64,000 nucleotides of DNA from NCBI RefSeq assembly GCF_000967655.1, contig NZ_JXYA01000011.1, positions 1 through 64,000 of the forward strand, read 5' to 3'. How positions within the stretch are numbered: the first letter of the stretch is position 1; every line of letters starts with the position of its first letter. The position numbers were made by a program, and so were the translations under genes. The notes under the pieces were generated by a model that was given only the letters and a program-made list of their open reading frames with translations, did no database searches and was not told the DNA's origin. Positions 18,135 to 25,803 of this stretch are shown here, piece by piece. The DNA is from Pseudoalteromonas rubra. Lineage in GTDB: Bacteria; Pseudomonadota; Gammaproteobacteria; Enterobacterales; Alteromonadaceae.

Positions 18135-19418
18135 TTAAGGGGCCGAAAGATGAATGGCAAGGGTTTCTCCCAGCCTCAGCCGGTTGGTGTCGCGTCGGTT
18201 CCAGCGTTTCAGGTCCTTGACCGAGACACCAAACTGCCTGGCGATCCGCCACAAACTGTCGCCGCGTTTAACCACGTAATCCAGTGTTTCTGAGCGCGAT
18301 GGCAACAGCAAAGTCTGGCCGATGCGGATCATATCGTTGCTGAGCTGGTTAAACTGGCGCAGTTCAGCGACCGACAAACCATGCTGTTTTGCTATCCTGC
18401 TCAGGCTGTCGCCACGGCGCACCTCCACCTTTTGCCAGCGAGTATCTGGTAATGCCTGAAAATCAGCGGCTGCCAGCTGCCACTCCTGCGTGCGGGTTGT
18501 TGGCACCAGCACGTGGCCTGGCCCGTTGAGTAGCACCGGGAAGCGGCGAAAGCCCGGGTTGAGCACTTCCAGCTCTGCCCAGTTGTGTTGCTCGGGTAAG
18601 ATCACGGCTTTATCCAGGGCCAGTTGAGTGAAGGCTGGCTGGTTGTCGATGGCCGGAAAATGCATGCGCTGTTGTTTTAGCAGGGCGGCAGCGGCCAGTA
18701 GCTTGGGCACATAATGGCGGGTTTGTTTTGGTAATTTAAGCGAAAAAAAGTCGGTCGGCTTACCGGCTTTGCGATTGCGTGCAATGGCATTGGCAACCCG
18801 GCCTTCGCCGGTGTTATAGGCGGCAATGGCGTGATACCAGTCGCCATCAAAACGCTTGTTCAGATAGAGCAAAAAATCCAGCGCCGCTTGAGTGGATTGG
18901 ATCAGATCCTGTCGCCCGTCAAACCAGGGATTAATGGTAACGCCGTAATGTTTTGCGATTAACGGAGTGAGCTGCCACAGCCCGGAGGCGTGTTTTTCCG
19001 AATAGGCCTGAGCGTTGAAGTCGCTTTCGATCAGCGGCATCAGCGCCAGCTCAATGGGCAGGCCACGGCGCTCCACCTCAGTCACCAGATAATACAGGTA
19101 GGGTTGAGCCCGCTCGCTGATGGTGTGCATATAATTCGGGTGTTGCAGATACCAGTTAACCCGCGCCAGCACTCTGGGGTGGGTAGAAGGGGCAAAGCTC
19201 AGCTGCATGCGAATACGCTGCCAGACATCATCGCTGGTATGGGGCGTTGGCAGTGCGGGTAATGGCCTGTCCGGCTCGAATGAGACCTCGGGAGTATGGT
19301 GGCTGGTCGCCAGACTATCATCAACGCGGCTATCTGAGCGGGTAGACTGACATCCACTGAGTGTTATCAGGGTTATCAGCAGGGCAAGGATTCTGGCTGG
19401 CATCGGACTGTTTGGCAT
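18135..19418 (-). CDS. mltD: Membrane-bound lytic murein transglycosylase D-like lipoprotein
   Basis: Lytic transglycosylases cleave glycan strands of peptidoglycan in the periplasm. The protein has a lipoprotein signal (ARILALLITLITLSGC). Its SLT domain includes the catalytic-Glu motif LIESDFNAQAYSEKHASG and AYNTGEGRVANAIARN. Two LysM domains follow at the C-terminus (VRRGDSLSRIAKQHGLS; VKRGDSLWRIARQFGVS). This is the MltD order. The open frame extends to a TTG at 19523, but the ATG at 19418 puts the signal peptide at the right distance and is preferred; the ATG at 19403 is also possible. It is probably a separate unit from the membrane protein gene 24 bases downstream, although the gap is short enough for an operon. 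Confidence 0.9.
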   Translation of the reverse strand: MPNSPMPARILALLITLITLSGCQSTRSDSRVDDSLATSHHTPEVSFEPDRPLPALPTPHTSDDVWQRIRMQLSFAPSTHPRVLARVNWYLQHPNYMHTISERAQPYLYYLVTEVERRGLPIELALMPLIESDFNAQAYSEKHASGLWQLTPLIAKHYGVTINPWFDGRQDLIQSTQAALDFLLYLNKRFDGDWYHAIAAYNTGEGRVANAIARNRKAGKPTDFFSLKLPKQTRHYVPKLLAAAALLKQQRMHFPAIDNQPAFTQLALDKAVILPEQHNWAELEVLNPGFRRFPVLLNGPGHVLVPTTRTQEWQLAAADFQALPDTRWQKVEVRRGDSLSRIAKQHGLSVAELRQFNQLSNDMIRIGQTLLLPSRSETLDYVVKRGDSLWRIARQFGVSVKDLKRWNRRDTNRLRLGETLAIHLSAP

Positions 19419-19577
19419 TATTATTATTGGTTTTGATTGTATATAAGTTGGGAATTTTTGCCACTCTTGTTGGTTGTGGTTGATCGCACTGGCCGAACTG
19501 TACGTAAATTGAGCTACACTCAAATTTCAGGGTAAACCGCGTTTTGCCTGAATAGTTTGCACCGTCAGGGGGTAGTT

Positions 19578-19883
19578 ATGTTACGTTCCGAGCTAAAAAA
19601 TGAACTGGATCAAAACCATATGGATGCCGTGATCCTCAGTTATGCCGACTCCAACCATTATTTGGCCGGCGGGCTTGATGCGCTGGGCAATTATCATTTG
19701 CTGACCGACCGCGATGGCAAAACCCAGACTTACAATTCCCTGCGCGAAGCCGAGCTGGTGCTCAGTGAACTGGGTGCCACTCAGGCCACCTTTGATATGG
19801 AAACCGCTTACGACGAAATGATCGGCAATGTCAGCGATGGCCACTGCCGCTTTGTTATGCCGCTCAATAAGGCCTCACTATAG
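19578..19883 (+). CDS. Small conserved-type protein, DUF6482-like
   Basis: The 101-residue, acidic, soluble protein starts at the ATG at 19578, preceded by AGGGGGTAG. It contains HMDAVILSYADSNHYLAGG and ends with a short basic segment (VSDGHCRFVMPL). It resembles small gammaproteobacterial DUF6482 proteins, but this assignment is from memory and no function is known. It stands alone, divergent from mltD and convergent with the YbaK-like gene; the 13-bp repeat array lies just past its stop. Confidence 0.7.
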   Translation: MLRSELKNELDQNHMDAVILSYADSNHYLAGGLDALGNYHLLTDRDGKTQTYNSLREAELVLSELGATQATFDMETAYDEMIGNVSDGHCRFVMPLNKASL

Positions 19884-19910
19884 CAATATTGCGCCTCATC
19901 CGGATGATGG

Positions 19911-19998
19911 GGCGCACGCCAGTGGCGCATGCTAGTGGCGCATGCTAGTGGCGCATGCTAGTGGCGCATGCTAGTGGCGCACGCTAGTGGCGCACGCC
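19911..19998. repeat. 13-bp tandem repeat array
   Basis: GGCGCATGCTAGT or one-to-two-base variants is repeated head to tail about 6.8 times. Four central copies are identical and the outer copies carry ACGC in place of ATGC. The array lies between the convergent DUF6482-like and YbaK-like genes and is noncoding. GCATGC within each unit is self-complementary. Confidence 0.95.
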
Positions 19999-20016
19999 GC
20001 TTAAAACAACCTCCGG

Positions 20017-20490
20017 TTAATGGAAGGTTTCGTGGCTAAAGCGTAAATGCTTAGCGTCTTCCATCAGCTGTCGAAAGTCCGACTGATCCAGTTGTAGCAA
20101 GTGTCTGTGGTCGCCCGACTCAATATACACATGGGGCAGATTGAGCAACAGGTCGTCATAGACGATATCCAGGTGATAGGCTTCAGCAATCGGTGGTACA
20201 GCTCCCGGGCTACAGTCTGCAAACAGTCGATAAACCTGGCGCTCTTTCATCAGGTGAAAGCGCCTTTTCAGGGCGTCGTTCAGTCTGCTCAGGCTGATCT
20301 TGTAGTTGGCGGGCAACACCGCCATCAGGCGTTTGCTTTCGTGATCTTCCAGCATCACAGCCTTTGCCAGCTGAGGCAAAGGGATTTGGCTAAAATAAGC
20401 CGAACCAAGGGATGACTGGCTCTCAACGTGTTCGATAACACGGTAGGGGATGAGATGTGTGTCTAAGTAGGCACTGATACGATGAGTCAT
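20017..20490 (-). CDS. YbaK/ProX-type aminoacyl-tRNA deacylase-like protein
   Basis: The 157-residue protein contains the YbaK/aminoacyl-tRNA synthetase-associated domain, with the conserved Lys in PQLAKAVMLED, VLPANYKISL, and DCSPGAVPPIAEAYHLDI. Members hydrolyse mischarged aminoacyl-tRNAs, for example Cys- or Ala-tRNA(Pro), in trans; the specific substrate cannot be read here. A perfect AGGAGG ribosome-binding site precedes the ATG. It is a single-gene unit convergent with the small plus-strand gene. Confidence 0.87.
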   Translation of the reverse strand: MTHRISAYLDTHLIPYRVIEHVESQSSLGSAYFSQIPLPQLAKAVMLEDHESKRLMAVLPANYKISLSRLNDALKRRFHLMKERQVYRLFADCSPGAVPPIAEAYHLDIVYDDLLLNLPHVYIESGDHRHLLQLDQSDFRQLMEDAKHLRFSHETFH

Positions 20491-20563
20491 GGGACCTCCT
20501 CGCGTTTACTTACAGTGCAACTAAGTATAGACGAGCAGGCCCTGATTGGGTGGAAAATTCGAC

Positions 20564-21460
20564 TCAGAGTTTTTCTGGTACGCTCAGGTGCATATGACCG
20601 CGCGCATAATCCAGTGTCACCAGAAAGTGCTTAAGCACATCAAAGCCTACTATCCCTCGGACTTTCCTGCCTTTTATCATGCTGGAGGTGTGGGAGTATT
20701 GAGGTAACTTAATCAGTTTTTGGCCTTTTTCAGGGTAAGTTAGTTTGACGTTAGACAGAGTAAATGGGCCAAAGGTCAGCTCGCCGAGCGTGGTGCTGCG
20801 TAGCTTGGCAATGGTGTTTGCACCACTCGCCAGGATCAGTTCATCATCCGGATTGATCAGATCCAGCCCATCGGCCAGGCGGCGGCCGATCGTAATGCCA
20901 CCACTGCTGCCGGTGTCCAGCAGCAGCCAAACTTTCTTGCCTGCCATTTCTACCTGAACGATAGGGTAGCCAGTGCCTTTTTGCGCCTGCGTTTTGATGT
21001 TTTCGTGTTTACCCACGTCAATGACATCGCGCGTTGTCATTCGCATGCGACGATTTGGGTAGTCTATCTGGATCACAAACTTGTTGAAAAAACCGGCCCC
21101 AATCAACAGGCTATACCCAGGGGTTCCCAGCCTGAAGTTACTTACGTTGAGTGCAGTCTTCATGCCGAATAGTTCAACGTCAACGTTGTTATAAACCGCT
21201 TGTCGGGCGCGCCCGAAAGCCCCCTCAACCTCGACATTGCCGCTTTGGGTTAACTGCAATTTATGATGCTCGATAAAATGCTGGTTTATTGCATTGGCGT
21301 TCGCGCCGGTGTCCAGTATTGCTTTGCTTTTGATACCAGCAACAGTGACAGGTATCGTGATATTGCCATGGTCCAGTTCGAATGGGATCCAGGGCGTAAC
21401 GCCGGCATGGGCAAAGCCAGAAACCAAAACCGTTATTAAAAAATAAATGAACCTTGCCAT
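20564..21460 (-). CDS. Secreted retropepsin-like aspartyl protease with two DTG motifs
   Basis: The 298-residue protein has a signal peptide (MARFIYFLITVLVSGFAHA). Two aspartyl protease halves follow, each with the catalytic triplet: AILDTGANAN at about residue 49 and LLLDTGSSGG at about residue 180. Hydrophobic partner loops include SLLIGAGFFNKF and RGIVGFDVLKHF. Two DTG sites in one chain suggest an intramolecular pepsin-like dimer built from retropepsin-like repeats. It is likely periplasmic. It lies upstream of the YbaK-like gene with a separate ribosome-binding site and no evident operon link. Confidence 0.85.
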   Translation of the reverse strand: MARFIYFLITVLVSGFAHAGVTPWIPFELDHGNITIPVTVAGIKSKAILDTGANANAINQHFIEHHKLQLTQSGNVEVEGAFGRARQAVYNNVDVELFGMKTALNVSNFRLGTPGYSLLIGAGFFNKFVIQIDYPNRRMRMTTRDVIDVGKHENIKTQAQKGTGYPIVQVEMAGKKVWLLLDTGSSGGITIGRRLADGLDLINPDDELILASGANTIAKLRSTTLGELTFGPFTLSNVKLTYPEKGQKLIKLPQYSHTSSMIKGRKVRGIVGFDVLKHFLVTLDYARGHMHLSVPEKL

Positions 21461-21546
21461 ATTAGAGTGTCTTACGTGTGTTTAGCGATAATGAAGGGCG
21501 CATTATCGCTGATTTTTTCTGCAATGGGTAGTGCCCGGACGCCAAA

Positions 21547-23514
21547 CTAAAGCTGACCACTGAGCGTCAGGCTCAGCTGAGGCTGTATGGTTTCATCCAG
21601 CACGGCGCTGTGCGCCGGGGAGTGGCTGCGATCAGGTTCGAACAGGACTCGGGTATAGCGGTATTTTGCCTTATTAAGCGTGTTCATTTCGGCCCGCAAT
21701 GATAATCCATCGCCAACCTGAGTCTGGATAAAGGCACTAAGCTCCGTGCCTGCCCGCTCGGTCAACACCTCATTGTGATAGTACTCGCGCAGGCGGGTAG
21801 GCAAAAAGGCCTCCACCCCCCAGGATAAAGTTGCCTGATCGCGACGAAACCCGACGATGAATTCGTGTGGGGTCAGATCCGTGATTGGACGCACTCCACT
21901 GAGTGGATCGTCAAATCGCGCATCCCGCCAGGTGTAGCTCAGCTCGATACGGCTGGCACTGAGCAGGCGGTCGGTATTGATGCTCCATTCGCTGTCCAGG
22001 CCAAAGTAACGGGCGCGTCCGGCATTATTGATGGCGCCATTACCGTCGCTTTGTAGCTGATATTCCTGAATATCTTTTTGCCACTGGTAGAGCGGGCTGA
22101 AGGTGAATTCAAACCAGCCGGGCCGCTCATATTGCCAGGTGAGCATCAGCTCAGTGTATTGCATGGGCTTTAACTGAGTGGCACCACTTTGGGTGCGTGA
22201 GAAACCGCTGCTCTGAGAGGCCTGAAACAGTGCAAAGTCGAGCTGTTCAACCTGGTGTTGTGCGCTGAAGGTCAGCTGTGAATGTTCGCTGAGGTCATGG
22301 CCCAGCTTAAGCTGCGGCTTGAGTAAACGATGTTTCAGCGACTGCTCGGTGTCGATACCCGCGGTCAGAGTCGCCTGCTCCAGCGCGAGTTTGCCCGACA
22401 GCTGCCAGTTAGGCGCAATAGGCCAGCTGGCCGCCACAAAGGGCTCAAAGCGCGCTTCGGTGACTTTGCTGTGTTCAATATCGCCCCCATCCCGGGTGTT
22501 GGCCGTCACTGAGTTGTAACTGCCTTCAATACCCATACTGGGTTGCAGAGTGAGCGTCGGATTACCATACGCCAGCCTGAGCACCTGCTCGCGCTCGCGC
22601 TCATCTTGCTCAAAGGTAATAAATGCCGGTTCCGGGCTTTGCCACTCTTGTATAGACAAGTCGGTTTGTGCTTGTCTGGCAAGGCCTGTGAGCTGCCATT
22701 GCCAGTCATCGGGCATGACCGTGAGCCAGTCAAAGCCCAGCTCATATTCGTCTACCTGTTCGTTGTCTGTGGTGCCATCCACCGGGGCAGGCTCAGCAGG
22801 TGTCCAGCGATAGCGCGTGCGCCAGTCGGTTTGTTGCGCTGTGGCATTCAGTTGCAGGCTGCCATGGCTCAGTTGGGTTCTGCTGATCAAAGCCAGCTGC
22901 ACGCCCTGCTCGCGTTCTGCAAAATGCTCCTGCTCGATACTGGCCGGCTGCTGCGACTGAGCATCGGTATACTGGGTGAGCACACCGGATGAATACGCAT
23001 GGTTGTTTAGCCACTTCACGCTTGCAGTATGTTGCCAGTCAGCGTGGTTGGTTTGCAGACTTAACATGGCTTCGTTCAGTGTGTGGTCGCTATGCTGAGA
23101 TTGCATGCTGGCACGCCAATCTATAGAGCCAGCCTGCTCTTTTTTAATGATATTTACCACTTGAGTGTATTCACTAAGCTGGCTGAACGGATGCTGGCCA
23201 CTGTACAACTCCAGCGCGGCTATCTGGCCGACAGGCAGCTGACGCAGCAGGGTTTCGATGGAGTCGGATTTGGACAAGGGCACCGCGCCATCGATCAAGA
23301 CATTACTGCTGGCCCCGCTGAGGCCGCGTTCATTGTTACCTTCACTCAGTACAAAGGTGGGCAACTGATTGAGCAGATCCAGTGCATGCTGGGCATTAAA
23401 CTTAGCCAGCGCATTGTGATCAAACACTTTGTCGGCTGGTTGCTGGCCATAGGCAGGAGCCAGCAAAGTACACAGCAGCAACGAAGGTAGCAATACAGGT
23501 TTCATCAGGTTCAT
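21547..23514 (-). CDS. TonB-dependent-receptor-like outer membrane protein
   Basis: The 655-residue protein has a signal peptide (LMKPVLLPSLLLCTLLAPAYG). A plug-like domain follows, with ALDLLNQLPTFVLSEGNNERGLSG and NVLIDGAVPLSKSDSIETLLRQLP. The long C-terminal region of alternating strands is typical of a 22-strand barrel, ending in an amphipathic strand with a terminal Leu. It probably takes up a ligand across the outer membrane using TonB energy, but no clear TonB box is visible. The start is set by AAGGAG at 23521-23526, seven bases before the ATG at 23514. It is the first gene downstream of the LytTR regulator on the same strand, with a gap of about 150 bases. Confidence 0.85.
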   Translation of the reverse strand: MNLMKPVLLPSLLLCTLLAPAYGQQPADKVFDHNALAKFNAQHALDLLNQLPTFVLSEGNNERGLSGASSNVLIDGAVPLSKSDSIETLLRQLPVGQIAALELYSGQHPFSQLSEYTQVVNIIKKEQAGSIDWRASMQSQHSDHTLNEAMLSLQTNHADWQHTASVKWLNNHAYSSGVLTQYTDAQSQQPASIEQEHFAEREQGVQLALISRTQLSHGSLQLNATAQQTDWRTRYRWTPAEPAPVDGTTDNEQVDEYELGFDWLTVMPDDWQWQLTGLARQAQTDLSIQEWQSPEPAFITFEQDEREREQVLRLAYGNPTLTLQPSMGIEGSYNSVTANTRDGGDIEHSKVTEARFEPFVAASWPIAPNWQLSGKLALEQATLTAGIDTEQSLKHRLLKPQLKLGHDLSEHSQLTFSAQHQVEQLDFALFQASQSSGFSRTQSGATQLKPMQYTELMLTWQYERPGWFEFTFSPLYQWQKDIQEYQLQSDGNGAINNAGRARYFGLDSEWSINTDRLLSASRIELSYTWRDARFDDPLSGVRPITDLTPHEFIVGFRRDQATLSWGVEAFLPTRLREYYHNEVLTERAGTELSAFIQTQVGDGLSLRAEMNTLNKAKYRYTRVLFEPDRSHSPAHSAVLDETIQPQLSLTLSGQL

Positions 23515-23661
23515 ACAACACTCCTTGAAAGTTGACACCATATTATGACATTCAAACCAAAGGAAACAAAAGCTTAGGGGCAAGTTGTGGCTTTCCGGGA
23601 TGAGTCGACCGGGGTCGTTTTCTCGTCCCGGATAATGTGGGACGAATGGTGTGTGTGTTTT

Positions 23662-24444
23662 TTAGGCACTTTGGGTGAAGCGTGCTTTTACTTCCTGCTT
23701 GTAGCCTTTACTCAGGGCAACCTGTGCGCCACCGCACAGCTGAATAATGGCGCTGCCAGAGGGCTTGTTTTGGATCCGCTTTATGGCCGACAGGTTAACC
23801 GCATGCGAGCGATGGGTGCGAACAAATTGCGGTGGCAGTTGCGCCATTAGCTCTTTCAGGGTGCCGCGCTTTAGGTATTGCTGCGTGCGGGTGTGGATCT
23901 CCATATAATTGCTGGCTGCGCTAATATGAGTGATGTCGTTGTAAGCCACCAGGGCTTTATCTCTGCCCTGATCTACCCATAACGCTTGCTGATCCTGCTG
24001 AAGGTCGGCAATGGTGCGCAGCTGGGTGTGCCATAAAATAGTGATCACGAACAGCACCAGCAGATGGGAGGGGGCAAAGTAGTAGAGTGTATAGGCAATC
24101 GGGTCATCCAGCGCGACCAGATCGAATAAGGCCTGTAACAGCATAGCGATGAAGTAGGCGGCTGTCATGATTTTCAAAAATGTACTGGTGTCTACTCTTG
24201 GTGCCGGTTCAAGTCGGGCCAGCGCACGAAATAACGCAGGCGTTAACAGATACCACAAGCCCCATTCCTGCACTGCCCACCACAACGGGTTGTTGAGCCG
24301 CTCGCCTTCGGGCACCGACCAGTCGTGCAGCAAGTCAATAAAGGTCAAAAAGCCAATCACCAGCGTCCAGCCACACAGCGACAGTAACCATTCTTGTCTA
24401 ATCCGAGCCGACACGAAATTTTCCCATATTTGATACACCGGCAT
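23662..24444 (-). CDS. LytTR-type DNA-binding regulator with membrane N-terminus
   Basis: The 260-residue protein has four hydrophobic helices in its first half (LLSLCGWTLVIGFLTFIDLL; HLLVLFVITILW) and a C-terminal LytTR domain (about residues 155-255). This shows NDITHISAASNYMEIHT, VRTHRSHAVNLSAIKRI and VALSKGY, the usual family pattern. It lacks a response-regulator receiver domain, so signalling is probably direct through the membrane part. It is transcribed in the same direction as, and just upstream of, the receptor gene, so the receptor may be its target; this is inference from position. Confidence 0.88.
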   Translation of the reverse strand: MPVYQIWENFVSARIRQEWLLSLCGWTLVIGFLTFIDLLHDWSVPEGERLNNPLWWAVQEWGLWYLLTPALFRALARLEPAPRVDTSTFLKIMTAAYFIAMLLQALFDLVALDDPIAYTLYYFAPSHLLVLFVITILWHTQLRTIADLQQDQQALWVDQGRDKALVAYNDITHISAASNYMEIHTRTQQYLKRGTLKELMAQLPPQFVRTHRSHAVNLSAIKRIQNKPSGSAIIQLCGGAQVALSKGYKQEVKARFTQSA

Positions 24445-24534
24445 ATTTTAGCATTCTGCTAACGGATGTGAAGCCAAACAAAACAGCGATCACTCAAGCG
24501 TCATAAACATCAGCCCGCACAGCAGGTAGCGTTA

Positions 24535-24884
24535 GTACGTCTATCCCACAACCGTCTTCCGAGATCCCAGCCGACAGCTATTTCCATCATCCCGGTCAAC
24601 GAGCCATCTCCGTCATCCCGGCCAATGAGCCGTCCTCCGTCATCCCAACCCGCAGCCGCCTTCCGTCATCCCGGCCAACGAGCCGGGAACCACTTACATC
24701 CCGCACGATAGTTAGGTTTTATACGCCCAACCCGCAATCGTCTTCCGTCATCCCGGCCAACGAGCCGGGAACCATTTACAGCCCACATCGCAGATAGGTT
24801 TTATACGCCCAACCCGCTGCTGCCCTCCGTCATCCCGGCCAACGAGCCGGGAACCATTCACAGCCCGCACCAAAAGTGCCTAAT
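24535..24884. repeat. 82-bp tandem repeat with REP-like palindrome
   Basis: Three copies of CCGTCATCCCGGCCAACGAG plus CCGGGAACC begin at 24661 (TTCC...), 24743 and 24825, exactly 82 bases apart. The spacer between them (GGTTTTATACGCCCAACCCGC) is also conserved. The third copy is truncated. Shorter, degenerate copies lie upstream (about 24552, 24581, 24609 and 24634). CCCGGC and GCCGGG form a palindrome in each full unit. The array is noncoding and lies between the LytTR gene and the DeoR promoter. Confidence 0.93.
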
Positions 24885-24926
24885 TCACACCCAAACCCAC
24901 ACCGTCCAACGTGATTAAAATTTAAC

Positions 24927-24982
24927 TTGTTTCGAACCGTAAGTTTCGACTATAATTCCGCAACGTTCGAAACGAAACTTAT
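24927..24982 (+). promoter_or_regulatory. Promoter and probable DeoR-family operator upstream of the regulator/glmS pair
   Basis: A -10 hexamer TATAAT at 24951-24956 follows TTGTTT at 24927-24932 (18-base spacing). Overlapping and flanking it are repeats of the TTTCG type: GTTTCGAAC at 24929-24937, GTTTCGA at 24943-24949, and the complement GTTCGAAACGAAAC at 24965-24978. DeoR-family regulators commonly bind TTTCG repeats, so the encoded regulator probably controls its own promoter and glmS. The binding is inferred, not shown. Confidence 0.6.
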
Positions 24983-25001
24983 GACTTAATATAAAACCAC
25001 G

Positions 25002-25772
25002 ATGACCAAACGCAATACACAGCAACGCAGACACACAATCCTTGCCATGGTAAACGAGCAAGGCGAAGTCAGCGTGGAAGCCTTAGCCAGTGAATTTGCC
25101 ACATCGGAAGTTACGATTCGAAAGGATTTAACCGCATTGGAAAAAAGCGGCCTGTTATTACGTCGCTACGGGGGCGCTGTGGCGCTGCCGCAAGAGATTG
25201 TTGCCAAAGGCAATGATGAGCGCGATACGCTGCGTAAAGTGGCCATTGCCAAAGCCGCCGCAGCGCTGATAAAAGATCACCATCGCATTATCATCGACAG
25301 CGGCCGAACTACCGCTGCCATGATCCCGGAGCTGGCGCAAAAGCGCGGGCTGGTGGTGATGACCAATGCCATTAATATTGCCAACCGCTTGTTGGCACTG
25401 GAAAACGAGCCTACCTTATTGATGACCGGTGGCACCTGGGACCCCCATTCGGAGTCGTTTCAGGGGCAGGTTGCCGAACAGGTTTTGCGCTCCTATGATT
25501 TTGATACCTTGTTCATTGGTGCCGACGGCATAGATGTGGCAAGGGGCACCACCACGTTCAACGAGCTGGTGGGGTTAAGCCAGGTCATGGCCGAAGCGGC
25601 CCGTGACGTGGTTGTACTGGTCGAATCTGAAAAGATCGGCCGCAGAATACCGAATTTAGAATTGCCCTGGGATCAGGTCACGACCTTGATCACCGACAAC
25701 AACCTGGCTGCCGACTTGCGCCAGGCGATCGAGGCCCGTGGCGTGCAGTTGATCTGTGCAGAGGTAGAATGA
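25002..25772 (+). CDS. DeoR-family transcriptional regulator adjacent to glmS
   Basis: The 256-residue protein has an N-terminal winged helix ([22 protein letters not shown]) and a C-terminal sugar-isomerase-like effector domain ([31 protein letters not shown]). This is the standard DeoR architecture for sensing phosphorylated sugars. It is separated from glmS by 31 bases and shares its direction, so control of glmS in response to an amino-sugar phosphate is likely. A TTTCG-type palindrome overlapping its promoter suggests autorepression. The ribosome-binding site before the ATG is weak, which is compatible with low expression. Confidence 0.9.
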   Translation: MTKRNTQQRRHTILAMVNEQGEVSVEALASEFATSEVTIRKDLTALEKSGLLLRRYGGAVALPQEIVAKGNDERDTLRKVAIAKAAAALIKDHHRIIIDSGRTTAAMIPELAQKRGLVVMTNAINIANRLLALENEPTLLMTGGTWDPHSESFQGQVAEQVLRSYDFDTLFIGADGIDVARGTTTFNELVGLSQVMAEAARDVVVLVESEKIGRRIPNLELPWDQVTTLITDNNLAADLRQAIEARGVQLICAEVE

Positions 25773-25803
25773 CAACACACAACGTGCAATTAATGGAGAG
25801 TTT

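Noticed and set aside
19419..19523. N-terminal extension of MltD from a TTG
   Set aside because: The extension would bury the lipoprotein signal, which must be at the N-terminus.
19911..19998. CRISPR-like array
   Set aside because: Unit length is 13 bp with no spacers between units and no cas genes in the window, so it is a plain tandem repeat.
22543..22992. Plus-strand 149-residue frame in the receptor gene
   Set aside because: It is antisense to the barrel coding region and has no independent evidence.
24535..24884. CRISPR-like array with 82-base period
   Set aside because: The whole 82-base unit repeats, including the part between the palindromes, so there are no unique spacers.
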